A stretch of 5,240 nucleotides of DNA from Desulfovibrio sp. (GTDB lineage: Bacteria > Desulfobacterota > Desulfovibrionia > Desulfovibrionales > Desulfovibrionaceae), in assembly GCA_031270875.1 (NCBI GenBank), contig JAISXC010000236.1, positions 1 through 5,240 of the forward strand, given 5' to 3'. Each line of letters starts with the position of its first letter. The stretch's first letter is position 1. The position numbers were made by a program, and so were the translations under genes. This document shows, piece by piece, positions 1 to 5,240 of this stretch. A model generated the notes under the pieces. The model had not been told where the DNA came from. It searched no databases and worked only from the letters and a program-made list of their open reading frames with translations.

Positions 1-479
1 GCTATGAGCTTTCTGGCCTCCGTGATATCCACAGCGCCGTCGGAACCCGGGACGACGGGTATGCCCAGCCTGCGCGCCACCTGTCGGGCCTGAACCTTGT
101 TTCCCAAAAGATTCATGGCCCCGGCCGGCGCGCCGATGAAGGTTATTCCCGCCTCCTTGCAGCGCTGCGGGAAGCGCGTGTCTTCCGAGGCGAAACCCCA
201 GCCGGGATGAATGCCGACTACGCTCCGCTGCTTTGCCTGGGTAATAATTTTGTCGATATCCAGATAGGCGCGCGGTTCGGCGCCGAGCAAAAGAAGCTCC
301 TGCGCGGCGGAGGCGGCGGGCGCGGTTTTGTCCACATCGGTGGCGGTCATGACGGCCACGGCATCAAAACGCTCACGTATGGAACGGCAAATGCGCCGTG
401 CCGGTATGCCGCGGTTGGCCACCAGAATGACTTTGCCTTCCAGAAATTTCTGCACGTCAGCAAATGTCTTGTTGCCCAC
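1..479 (-). CDS. pyc: Pyruvate carboxylase-like protein, N-terminal biotin carboxylase domain (partial, 3' end outside window)
   Basis: The 159 complete codons visible are the start of an ATP-grasp biotin carboxylase domain, which carboxylates enzyme-bound biotin with bicarbonate and ATP. Visible landmarks are VANRG at residues 20-24, AYLDID at 71-76, IHPGWGF at 90-96 (usual form HPGYGF), GITFIGAP at 111-118 and GNKV at 126-129 followed by GIPVVPGS at 139-146. The GTG start is well supported: an in-frame TGA lies at 494-492 and AAAGAGG sits six bases upstream. The sequence between VANRG and AYLDID departs from ordinary AccC/PC proteins; I associate this form with Desulfovibrio-type pyruvate carboxylases, which make oxaloacetate from pyruvate. 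The transcarboxylase and biotin-carrier parts lie beyond the edge, so another biotin-dependent carboxylase is possible. The neighbouring birA supports biotin dependence. Confidence 0.82.
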   Translation of the reverse strand, partial: MGNKTFADVQKFLEGKVILVANRGIPARRICRSIRERFDAVAVMTATDVDKTAPAASAAQELLLLGAEPRAYLDIDKIITQAKQRSVVGIHPGWGFASEDTRFPQRCKEAGITFIGAPAGAMNLLGNKVQARQVARRLGIPVVPGSDGAVDITEARKLI

Positions 480-492
480 AGTCAGCCTCTTT
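480..492 (-). promoter_or_regulatory. Ribosome binding site deciding the GTG start of the carboxylase gene
   Basis: Reading the minus strand, AAAGAGG occupies 492-486 and is followed by a six-base spacer and the GTG at 479-477. An in-frame TGA at 494-492 overlaps the first base of this site, so no start further upstream is possible in this frame. The next ATG in frame is about 44 codons in, beyond the conserved VANRG motif, and would cut into the domain. Confidence 0.75.
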
Positions 493-500
493 CAATTGCG

Positions 501-547
501 CGTCGCCTCATGGCCGTCCGACGATTGCCAAATGCGAAAATGCGACG
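501..547. repeat. Nested inverted repeats in the birA-carboxylase intergenic gap
   Basis: The 89-base gap between birA and the carboxylase gene (480-568) holds three roughly concentric inverted repeats on the plus strand: CGTCGC at 501-506 with GCGACG at 542-547, TGGC at 511-514 with GCCA at 527-530, and CGTC-C-GACG at 515-523. Their centres lie near 524, 520.5 and 519. No T-tract follows in the direction of transcription, so it is not a typical rho-independent terminator. It could be an operator or a structured leader in the mRNA, or chance in GC-rich DNA. I see no convincing -35/-10 pair in the gap. Confidence 0.35.
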
Positions 548-568
548 TGTCTTGCCCACTGCAACATA

Positions 569-1354
569 CTACGGGAGGTGAAGCGCTCCGCTCGAAAATT
601 CTCTCATTTTTCCATCAAGATACATCCGGACTCCACCGGAAAAAGTCAATCCCGCCAGCCTGCCTCGCACCGTACCCCGCTCGTCCGTAAAGGCCACCTC
701 GCGGTCTTTCCACAGCAAAAGCCGTTCGGCTTCATTTTTCCAATGCCCGGAGAAGCCATCGTCTCCACCATATATCGAATAGGCATGTTTTACAAGCTGC
801 CGCCACAGGTTTTCCGCCAGCGGCGGAAAGTCCGTGAACCCGCCGAGGCTCGCTGCCGGCATTGCGGCGTCTTTCCGCAAAACCGAGGGATCGGGCGCGC
901 TTGTAATATTGATGCCCACGCCGGCAAGCAAAATTCCTTCGCGCTCCTCCAGCAGAATGCCGCCGATTTTACGCGGCGCGCCATCCGGCGTCAAAACAAG
1001 ATCATTGGGCCATTTGAGCCAGACGGGCCAGCCCAGTTCACGCAAAGCGCCCGCGAAAATCCCTCCCGTGGCGACAGAAGCGGCGGAACCCTCAAACGGC
1101 GGCGACAGGGGCAGGCGGAGCGCGGCGTAAAGATTGCCGGGCGGGGAAATCCAGTTTCTGCGCAACTGTCCTCTCCCCGCGGACTGACTCTCGGCAATCA
1201 GACTGTCCCAAACCCTCAGACGGCCTTTTTCGGCCAGCACCAAAGCAACGTCAAGGCAGGAGGTGACGCGCCCCGCCGTCCGGATACGCGGCGGCGGGGA
1301 TTCGGGACGAAAAACGCCCCAAGGCGGAAGGCGGCATCCGGGCTTGCCGGTCAC
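569..1354 (-). CDS. birA: Biotin-protein ligase (biotin-[acetyl-CoA-carboxylase] ligase), monofunctional type
   Basis: This 261-residue cytoplasmic enzyme activates biotin as biotinyl-5'-AMP and transfers it to the acceptor lysine of biotin carrier domains. Visible motifs are ESQSAGRGQLRRNW at residues 55-68 (biotin/AMP-binding loop), LKWPNDLVL at 113-121, RKIGGILLE at 128-136 (its lysine matches the catalytic-site lysine of E. coli BirA) and GVGINI at 145-150; a small SH3-like C-terminal domain follows, around 215-258. There is no room for the N-terminal helix-turn-helix of E. coli BirA, so it should be an enzyme only and not the biotin repressor. The GTG start at 1354-1352 overlaps the ybeY stop as GTGA. 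The frame stays open upstream to 1603, but that part reads as the ybeY gene in another frame and resembles no ligase. No strong Shine-Dalgarno precedes the GTG, which fits translational coupling. Its likely substrate is the carboxylase encoded next. Confidence 0.92.
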   Translation of the reverse strand: MTGKPGCRLPPWGVFRPESPPPRIRTAGRVTSCLDVALVLAEKGRLRVWDSLIAESQSAGRGQLRRNWISPPGNLYAALRLPLSPPFEGSAASVATGGIFAGALRELGWPVWLKWPNDLVLTPDGAPRKIGGILLEEREGILLAGVGINITSAPDPSVLRKDAAMPAASLGGFTDFPPLAENLWRQLVKHAYSIYGGDDGFSGHWKNEAERLLLWKDREVAFTDERGTVRGRLAGLTFSGGVRMYLDGKMREFSSGALHLP

Positions 1355-1797
1355 GGCGACAGGCGGGGGTTCAATGTTCGCCTGACGGCCGCCACACAAA
1401 CATCGCAAATACGGTCCATGCAGCTCCCGTGTTCCAGACCGGCGAGGTGCGCGAGACCGTGGGCCAGCAGCAACAGCGTGTATTCGTCCGGCCGCTGGCC
1501 ATGAAGCAGGCATTCCCGCAGCACGGCGCCGGATGACATCAGAATGATCCCCGGCATGTCGCTCCCCCCCGGAAAAGCAAGCACATTGGTGGGCCCGGGA
1601 CAACCCGCGAAGCGCGAGTTCGCGGCACGCATGTCCCTGTCGTTGACAAGGCGGACCTCCAGTCGCTCCGGAATGGAAATTCCCTTTTCTTCCGCCGCCA
1701 GAAGCATCGTTCGCAACACGTGACGCAGGCTCCGTCTGTCAAAAGGCATTGCCCACACATATTCCGCGCTGTCCGCCATAATGTCGATTTCCTTCAT
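1351..1797 (-). CDS. ybeY: Endoribonuclease YbeY, rRNA maturation factor
   Basis: YbeY is a metal-dependent single-strand RNase involved in 16S rRNA 3'-end maturation and ribosome quality control. The 148-residue product has the family length and carries the intact metal motif HGLAHLAGLEH at residues 113-123 (H113, H117 and H123, the usual H-x3-H-x5-H), preceded by PTNVLAFPG at 69-77, the equivalent of TDVLSFP. The segment PGIILMSS at 82-89 stands where most members have a G-[D/E]-I element, and the acidic residue is missing. Three starts are possible: TTG 1812 (GGAG seven bases upstream), ATG 1797 (AGAAG six bases upstream) and ATG 1779 (AAGGA ten bases upstream). I chose 1797 because it keeps the expected first beta strand and uses ATG. 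The gene follows the HD-domain gene after about 73 bases and overlaps birA by four bases. Confidence 0.93.
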   Translation of the reverse strand: MKEIDIMADSAEYVWAMPFDRRSLRHVLRTMLLAAEEKGISIPERLEVRLVNDRDMRAANSRFAGCPGPTNVLAFPGGSDMPGIILMSSGAVLRECLLHGQRPDEYTLLLLAHGLAHLAGLEHGSCMDRICDVCVAAVRRTLNPRLSP

Positions 1798-1823
1798 GGA
1801 GCTCTTCTGCAACGGCGTTCTCC
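1779..1823 (-). promoter_or_regulatory. Competing ribosome binding sites for ybeY
   Basis: Three Shine-Dalgarno-like elements are stacked here on the minus strand: GGAG at 1823-1820 serving TTG 1812, AGAAG at 1808-1804 serving ATG 1797, and AAGGA at 1794-1790 serving ATG 1779. All three starts are in one frame and differ by up to 11 residues at the N-terminus. The sequence alone does not decide; ATG 1797 is the preferred compromise between codon, spacing and protein fit. Confidence 0.5.
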
Positions 1824-1870
1824 GGGCTTCATCTGTGCGGTATTGCGGTTTCCGCCTTTCCCGAACGGCG
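1798..1870 (-). other. Short spacer between the HD-domain gene and ybeY
   Basis: This 73-base spacer separates the TGA of the HD-domain gene (1873-1871) from the preferred ybeY start. Apart from the ribosome binding sites at its ybeY end I see no coding potential, no stem followed by a T-tract and no clear promoter. Cotranscription of the two genes is therefore the simplest reading. Confidence 0.5.
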
Positions 1871-4225
1871 TCAACGGACCAGTCTTGCCGCAGGCGTGGC
1901 GGACGCGTCCTGTCGGGCCTTTCCGTCCGGCTCTGCTGCGGGGGGAGGAAAAGAGTGAATTTTGTTCCGTTCCCTGTCTCCCCCGGCCCTGGCCTCGGCG
2001 GACGTTTTGGAACCCTGGCGCATGTTGGAAATTCCGGCTTCGGGATACACGATGCGCTGATGAAAAATGCCTGTCAGAATCCGTTGAAAATTCTCGCTCA
2101 GGTAATGAAGATCCTTGAATGTCAGCTCGGATTCGTCCAGCTGGCCTTCGGAAAAAATTCCCTTGATGATGGAATTGATGTGGCTTCTGATGCGCGCCGG
2201 AGTGGGGTCGGCCAACGTGCGGCTTGAGGCTTCCACGGAGTCGGCCAGCATCAGTATGGCCGCCTCCCTGCTTTGCGGACGCGGCCCCGGATAGCAATAG
2301 TCCGGTTCGCGGGGTTTTTCCCCGAGCTTCTGCGCTTTCTGGTAAAAAAACTGTATGAGACGCGTTCCATGATGCTGCTGGATAATATCGGTGATTTCCC
2401 GCCCCAGATTGTATCGTTCGGCGAATTCAATGCCTTTTTTGACGTGTGAGAGGAGAATCAGAACGCTCAGCGAAGGGGCGATTTTGTCATGTTTGTTGGG
2501 GCCGCCGTGTTGATTTTCTATGTAATATTCCGGGTAGCCGAGTTTGCCGACGTCATGGTACAGCGCGGCGACCTTGCACAACAGGCTGTTCGCGCCAATG
2601 ACCTTGCATCCCGCCTCCACCATGTTCGCCACAACCAGGGAATGATGATACGTGCCCGGAATCGCCATCATCATCTCCTGCATGAGCGGCTGCTCCAGAC
2701 TCATCAGCTCCATAAGCCTGAAACGCGTGCTGTAGCCGAAAAGCATTTCTATCACGGGGCTCGCGGCGAAAAGAACGATGAGGGAAAAAATGCTGTTGAC
2801 GGCAACGGCAATGAGATTGAACGGAACTTCCTCGAAAGAAACATTGGCAAGCAAGGCCGCGCCCGCCCAGATGACGCTCTGCCCGACAGCGAGGGGAACA
2901 ATGCTCCAGACAACATCCTGCCGGTTCTGAGCCCTCACCATGAGCCAGGTGCCCAGCATTCCGCCGAGAAAATGGTAGAGGAAAAGCGTATACTCGCCCT
3001 GAAACATCAACGTGGTGAAAAAGGCCAGCAAAAGACCCGTGGTGCAGTAGCGTCGCGCGGCAAAAATCATGGCGACCAGCCCCACAACCCCGGCGACGGG
3101 AAAGGCGAAGGCGAAGGCGTTCTGCGCATGCAGACTGTCCAGCCGCAGGCCGAACAGACAGAGGGCCTTGGTCCCGATGCCCGTAAGCAGGAGCAGGAGG
3201 GAAATCATCAGCATGTCTTTGGAGTGCAGGGGCGTGCCCGGCCTGCCGCTCGGAGAGACGAAAAACCCTATGGAGACAAGCAGCGCGCAAAGAAAGCCGC
3301 CTCCCGCCGTTGTCCAGCGCATCGGGCCTGAGACGCTTTCATGGAGAGCCTGCAGCTTGATTTGCTGCTCCCGGCTCACACGCTCCCCCTTGCGCACGAT
3401 CATTTCACCCTTCTGAACCTGATAGTAAACCGGCTTTACGCTTTCCGCCACGCTCTCCGCCCTTTTTTGCGTGGCTTCGCGATTGGGAGTCAGGGAGGCG
3501 GGCATGATGGCCGCGAGCACAATATTGACGGCGCGACGCGACTGCGGCGTCAATCCGGGGTTCTGCCTGTTCCGGGAGGCGATTTCCGCCAGAAAGGACT
3601 GCGCGTCATGCAGCGTGCCGACGTCCGGACGCAACGTTTCCGTCCCGGTATCCAGATTGCGGATGACAACCCCCGCTCTGCCGACACGGCCGGAACGCAG
3701 ATCCGCCACAAGGCCTTCGGCGAGGTTTTCCCGGATAAGGGGCATCAAATCCTTGAGCAGATAGTCCTGCACTTCGTAACGCGCGAGTTCCGCCAGAATT
3801 TCTTCCGCCACATCCGGAATCAAATCCTCCATCAGATGGGCAAGACTCTCCGCCGCGTGTTTGCGTTCGCCGGTCTCATTGACGACGCGCAAAATTTCCA
3901 TGATTTTATTCTGGAACGCCGCAAACGGTTCCATACTCAAATCATACACGGGCGGTTGAAGCAGAAGAAGCTGTTTGCGGCGGGCCTCCGTGGCGCGGCC
4001 GTCTTCCACCATGATGTCGTGTTCGGCGATCACGTCGCTTTCGGCCACCTGCCCCGAGACATACATGCGCGGCATGACATTGAAGTTGAGGCCGGCGAGA
4101 ACGGAAAGAAAGAACAGCGTCCCGACAAGAAAACAAATGCCCCATCCGCAACGGTGATGCGCTTTGAGCCTCCGAACGAGGAGAAAAAGGCTGACGGGAT
4201 TATCCGCTTTTTTCCGCGCTGTCAT
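1871..4225 (-). CDS. pgpH: PgpH-type 7TM-HD membrane phosphohydrolase, probable cyclic-di-AMP phosphodiesterase
   Basis: The 784-residue product has the full 7TMR-HD architecture: a short basic cytoplasmic N-terminus, one membrane helix at about 27-46, a large extracytoplasmic region at about 48-300, seven hydrophobic helices between about 304 and 493, and a cytoplasmic HD domain at about 523-730. HD landmarks are YHHS at 526-529, YHDVGK at 556-561, NKHDKIAPSLS at 577-587, QQHHGT at 616-621 and LADSVEA at 660-666, so the metal ligands look complete. Characterised PgpH proteins hydrolyse cyclic-di-AMP to pApA; that activity here is inferred from architecture. The last 50 or so residues are polar and Pro/Ala-rich, probably disordered. 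ATG 4225 lies inside the end of phoH (26-base overlap); an in-frame TTG at 4237 is the alternative. AGGAG lies 15 bases before the ATG and only 3 before the TTG, neither ideal, so coupling to phoH translation is likely. Confidence 0.92.
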   Translation of the reverse strand: MTARKKADNPVSLFLLVRRLKAHHRCGWGICFLVGTLFFLSVLAGLNFNVMPRMYVSGQVAESDVIAEHDIMVEDGRATEARRKQLLLLQPPVYDLSMEPFAAFQNKIMEILRVVNETGERKHAAESLAHLMEDLIPDVAEEILAELARYEVQDYLLKDLMPLIRENLAEGLVADLRSGRVGRAGVVIRNLDTGTETLRPDVGTLHDAQSFLAEIASRNRQNPGLTPQSRRAVNIVLAAIMPASLTPNREATQKRAESVAESVKPVYYQVQKGEMIVRKGERVSREQQIKLQALHESVSGPMRWTTAGGGFLCALLVSIGFFVSPSGRPGTPLHSKDMLMISLLLLLTGIGTKALCLFGLRLDSLHAQNAFAFAFPVAGVVGLVAMIFAARRYCTTGLLLAFFTTLMFQGEYTLFLYHFLGGMLGTWLMVRAQNRQDVVWSIVPLAVGQSVIWAGAALLANVSFEEVPFNLIAVAVNSIFSLIVLFAASPVIEMLFGYSTRFRLMELMSLEQPLMQEMMMAIPGTYHHSLVVANMVEAGCKVIGANSLLCKVAALYHDVGKLGYPEYYIENQHGGPNKHDKIAPSLSVLILLSHVKKGIEFAERYNLGREITDIIQQHHGTRLIQFFYQKAQKLGEKPREPDYCYPGPRPQSREAAILMLADSVEASSRTLADPTPARIRSHINSIIKGIFSEGQLDESELTFKDLHYLSENFQRILTGIFHQRIVYPEAGISNMRQGSKTSAEARAGGDRERNKIHSFPPPAAEPDGKARQDASATPAARLVR

Positions 4226-5198
4226 ATGCGTTTGCAATGGCTCCTACCAGGGGATGTCGCACGATGTCGCTTTCGCTGAAACGATGAATGGCAAGGTCGG
4301 GGACGCCGTGCAGAATGTTCAGGGCATGCACGAGGCCGGAGCGGGATCGCTGGCTGCCGGGCTGCGCCGGCAGGTCAATCTGCGTGATGTCGCCGGTGAC
4401 GACCATGCGCGCACTGAACCCCATGCGGGTGAGAAACATTTTCATCTGTTCCTGCGTGGTATTCTGGGCTTCATCCAAAATGACGAACGCGTCGTTGAGG
4501 GTGCGCCCCCGCATGAAGGCCAGCGGCGCCACTTCGATGGCGGTCTCCTCCAGCAGGGAAGACACCTTCTGCTGCGGCATCATGTCGTGCAGGGCATCAT
4601 ACAGCGGGCGCAGGTACGGGTTCACCTTTTCCGCCAGATCCCCCGGCAGGAAACCAAGACGCTCTCCCGCTTCCACCGCCGGGCGCGTGAGCACGATGCG
4701 TTTGACGCGGTGCTGCTGCAGCATGGCCAGAGCCATGGCCACGGCGAGATAGGTTTTTCCCGTGCCGGCCGGCCCCACGGCGAAAACAAGCTCGTAGCGC
4801 CGCAACAACTCAAGATACGTTTTCTGGGCCACATTGCGCGCCGTCACCGTTTTGCGCGCCGTCCGCACAAATACCGCGTCGCGAAAAATCTGCGCGATAT
4901 TCAGGGAAGGGTCGGCGCAAAGCATTTCGTAGCTGCGGACGATGTCCTGCTGGCTCAGGCTCATGCCGTTGCGCAGCAGGTCATAAAGCTGGATGAAAAC
5001 GCTGCACAGAATGCGGCGGACTTCGGAATTTTCGCTTTCAATGAAAACGCTGGCCCCGCGATTGCCGATATGGGCTCCGCTCACCGCGGCCAGAATGTCC
5101 AGATTCGCGTTGTGGGGCCCGAAAAGATGATTGGCGAGCGAGGGGTTGTCGAATTCAACCGTCTCTTGCTCGGAGGAACGCACTGGCATAGGCCGCAT
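4200..5198 (-). CDS. phoH: PhoH-family P-loop ATPase (PhoH/YbeZ-like)
   Basis: The 332-residue cytoplasmic protein has the usual length and layout of PhoH/YbeZ: an N-terminal domain at about 14-110 with the family-typical NHLFGPHNANLDILA at 23-37, then a RecA-like ATPase domain. Walker A is GPAGTGKT at 142-149, the TRPAVEAGERLGFLPGDL segment is at 171-188, Walker B is VILDEAQN at 239-246, VTGDITQIDLP is at 267-277, and HRFSESDIVRHPLV at 305-318 supplies C-terminal arginines. YbeZ proteins are thought to act with YbeY in rRNA processing, and the E. coli relatives are neighbours as here. ATG 5198 has GGGTGA ten bases upstream; a second ATG at 5189 lacks a ribosome binding site. The frame remains open to the right edge, so an upstream start cannot be strictly excluded, but family alignment does not need it. 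Its 3' end overlaps the HD-domain gene. Confidence 0.94.
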   Translation of the reverse strand: MRPMPVRSSEQETVEFDNPSLANHLFGPHNANLDILAAVSGAHIGNRGASVFIESENSEVRRILCSVFIQLYDLLRNGMSLSQQDIVRSYEMLCADPSLNIAQIFRDAVFVRTARKTVTARNVAQKTYLELLRRYELVFAVGPAGTGKTYLAVAMALAMLQQHRVKRIVLTRPAVEAGERLGFLPGDLAEKVNPYLRPLYDALHDMMPQQKVSSLLEETAIEVAPLAFMRGRTLNDAFVILDEAQNTTQEQMKMFLTRMGFSARMVVTGDITQIDLPAQPGSQRSRSGLVHALNILHGVPDLAIHRFSESDIVRHPLVGAIANAYDSAEKSG

Positions 5199-5240
5199 GT
5201 AAACTATTTCACCCTGCCTGTCCAGCTTGGCAAGTCGCCC
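5199..5240 (-). other. Right-edge leader of phoH, possibly holding the 3' end of an upstream gene
   Basis: These 42 bases contain the probable phoH ribosome binding site GGGTGA at 5214-5209. One minus-strand frame runs in from the edge and ends at a TAG at 5206-5204; another ends at the TGA inside the ribosome binding site; the third is the phoH frame itself, open to the edge. Too little is visible to say whether an upstream gene ends here. Confidence 0.3.

Noticed and set aside
480..568. Rho-independent terminator between birA and the carboxylase gene
   Set aside because: The inverted repeats have short arms with a long outer loop and no following T-tract on the transcribed strand.
464..1504. 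Long plus-strand open frame of 346 codons antisense to birA and ybeY
   Set aside because: The product is rich in Arg, Pro and Gly with no recognisable motif, and the opposite strand carries two clear conserved genes throughout; it is a shadow of GC-rich coding sequence.
1355..1603. N-terminal extension of BirA to a start at 1603, which could suggest a helix-turn-helix domain
   Set aside because: The extension overlaps the conserved ybeY gene almost completely, has a composition unlike a DNA-binding domain and is unnecessary given the GTG at 1354.
4251..4270. Short direct repeat of GATGTCGC in the 3' part of phoH
   Set aside because: It lies in codons for the conserved SESDIVRHPLVG segment and is explained by coding sequence.
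2489..4279. Plus-strand open frames at 2489-3331 and 3341-4279, antisense to the HD membrane gene
   Set aside because: Both are low-complexity, charged translations without domains, opposite a gene with intact membrane helices and HD motifs.
1..5240. Search for mobile elements, CRISPR arrays, tRNA/rRNA genes, defence or toxin-antitoxin modules
   Set aside because: The window is filled by five conserved housekeeping genes with small gaps; no terminal inverted repeats, spaced repeats, cloverleaf or foreign-looking gene was seen.

Overview
The window is a tightly packed bacterial chromosomal segment of moderately high GC in which every supported gene lies on the minus strand, so transcription runs from the right edge to the left. 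The gene content and order, together with the unusual biotin carboxylase sequence at the left end, look most like a Desulfovibrionaceae (Desulfovibrio/Bilophila-type) sulfate-reducer lineage. That placement is an inference from sequence flavour and gene order, not a database result.

In transcription order the layout is: (1) phoH (5198-4200), a PhoH-family P-loop ATPase; (2) a pgpH-type membrane protein (4225-1871) with a large extracytoplasmic domain, seven membrane helices and a C-terminal HD phosphohydrolase domain, overlapping the end of phoH; (3) ybeY (about 1797-1351), the metal-dependent RNase of rRNA maturation, after a gap of about 73 bases; (4) birA (1354-569), a biotin-protein ligase without a DNA-binding domain, whose GTG start overlaps the ybeY stop as GTGA; (5) after an 89-base gap holding a set of nested inverted repeats, the first 159 codons of a pyruvate-carboxylase-like gene (479 to the left edge, continuing outside).

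Two functional modules meet here. phoH, the HD membrane protein and ybeY form the widely conserved RNA/ribosome-maturation cluster, with a probable cyclic-di-AMP phosphodiesterase embedded in it. birA and the carboxylase form a biotin module: the ligase attaches biotin to the carrier domain that the carboxylase needs. The ybeY/birA overlap suggests the ligase is translated from the same mRNA as the ribosome-maturation genes, while the carboxylase may have additional control in the gap before it.

I found no RNA gene, mobile element, CRISPR array, convincing rho-independent terminator or recognisable sigma-70 promoter. Long plus-strand open frames are antisense shadows of the minus-strand genes. 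I see no previously undescribed system; the findings are modest points about starts, couplings and atypical residues.
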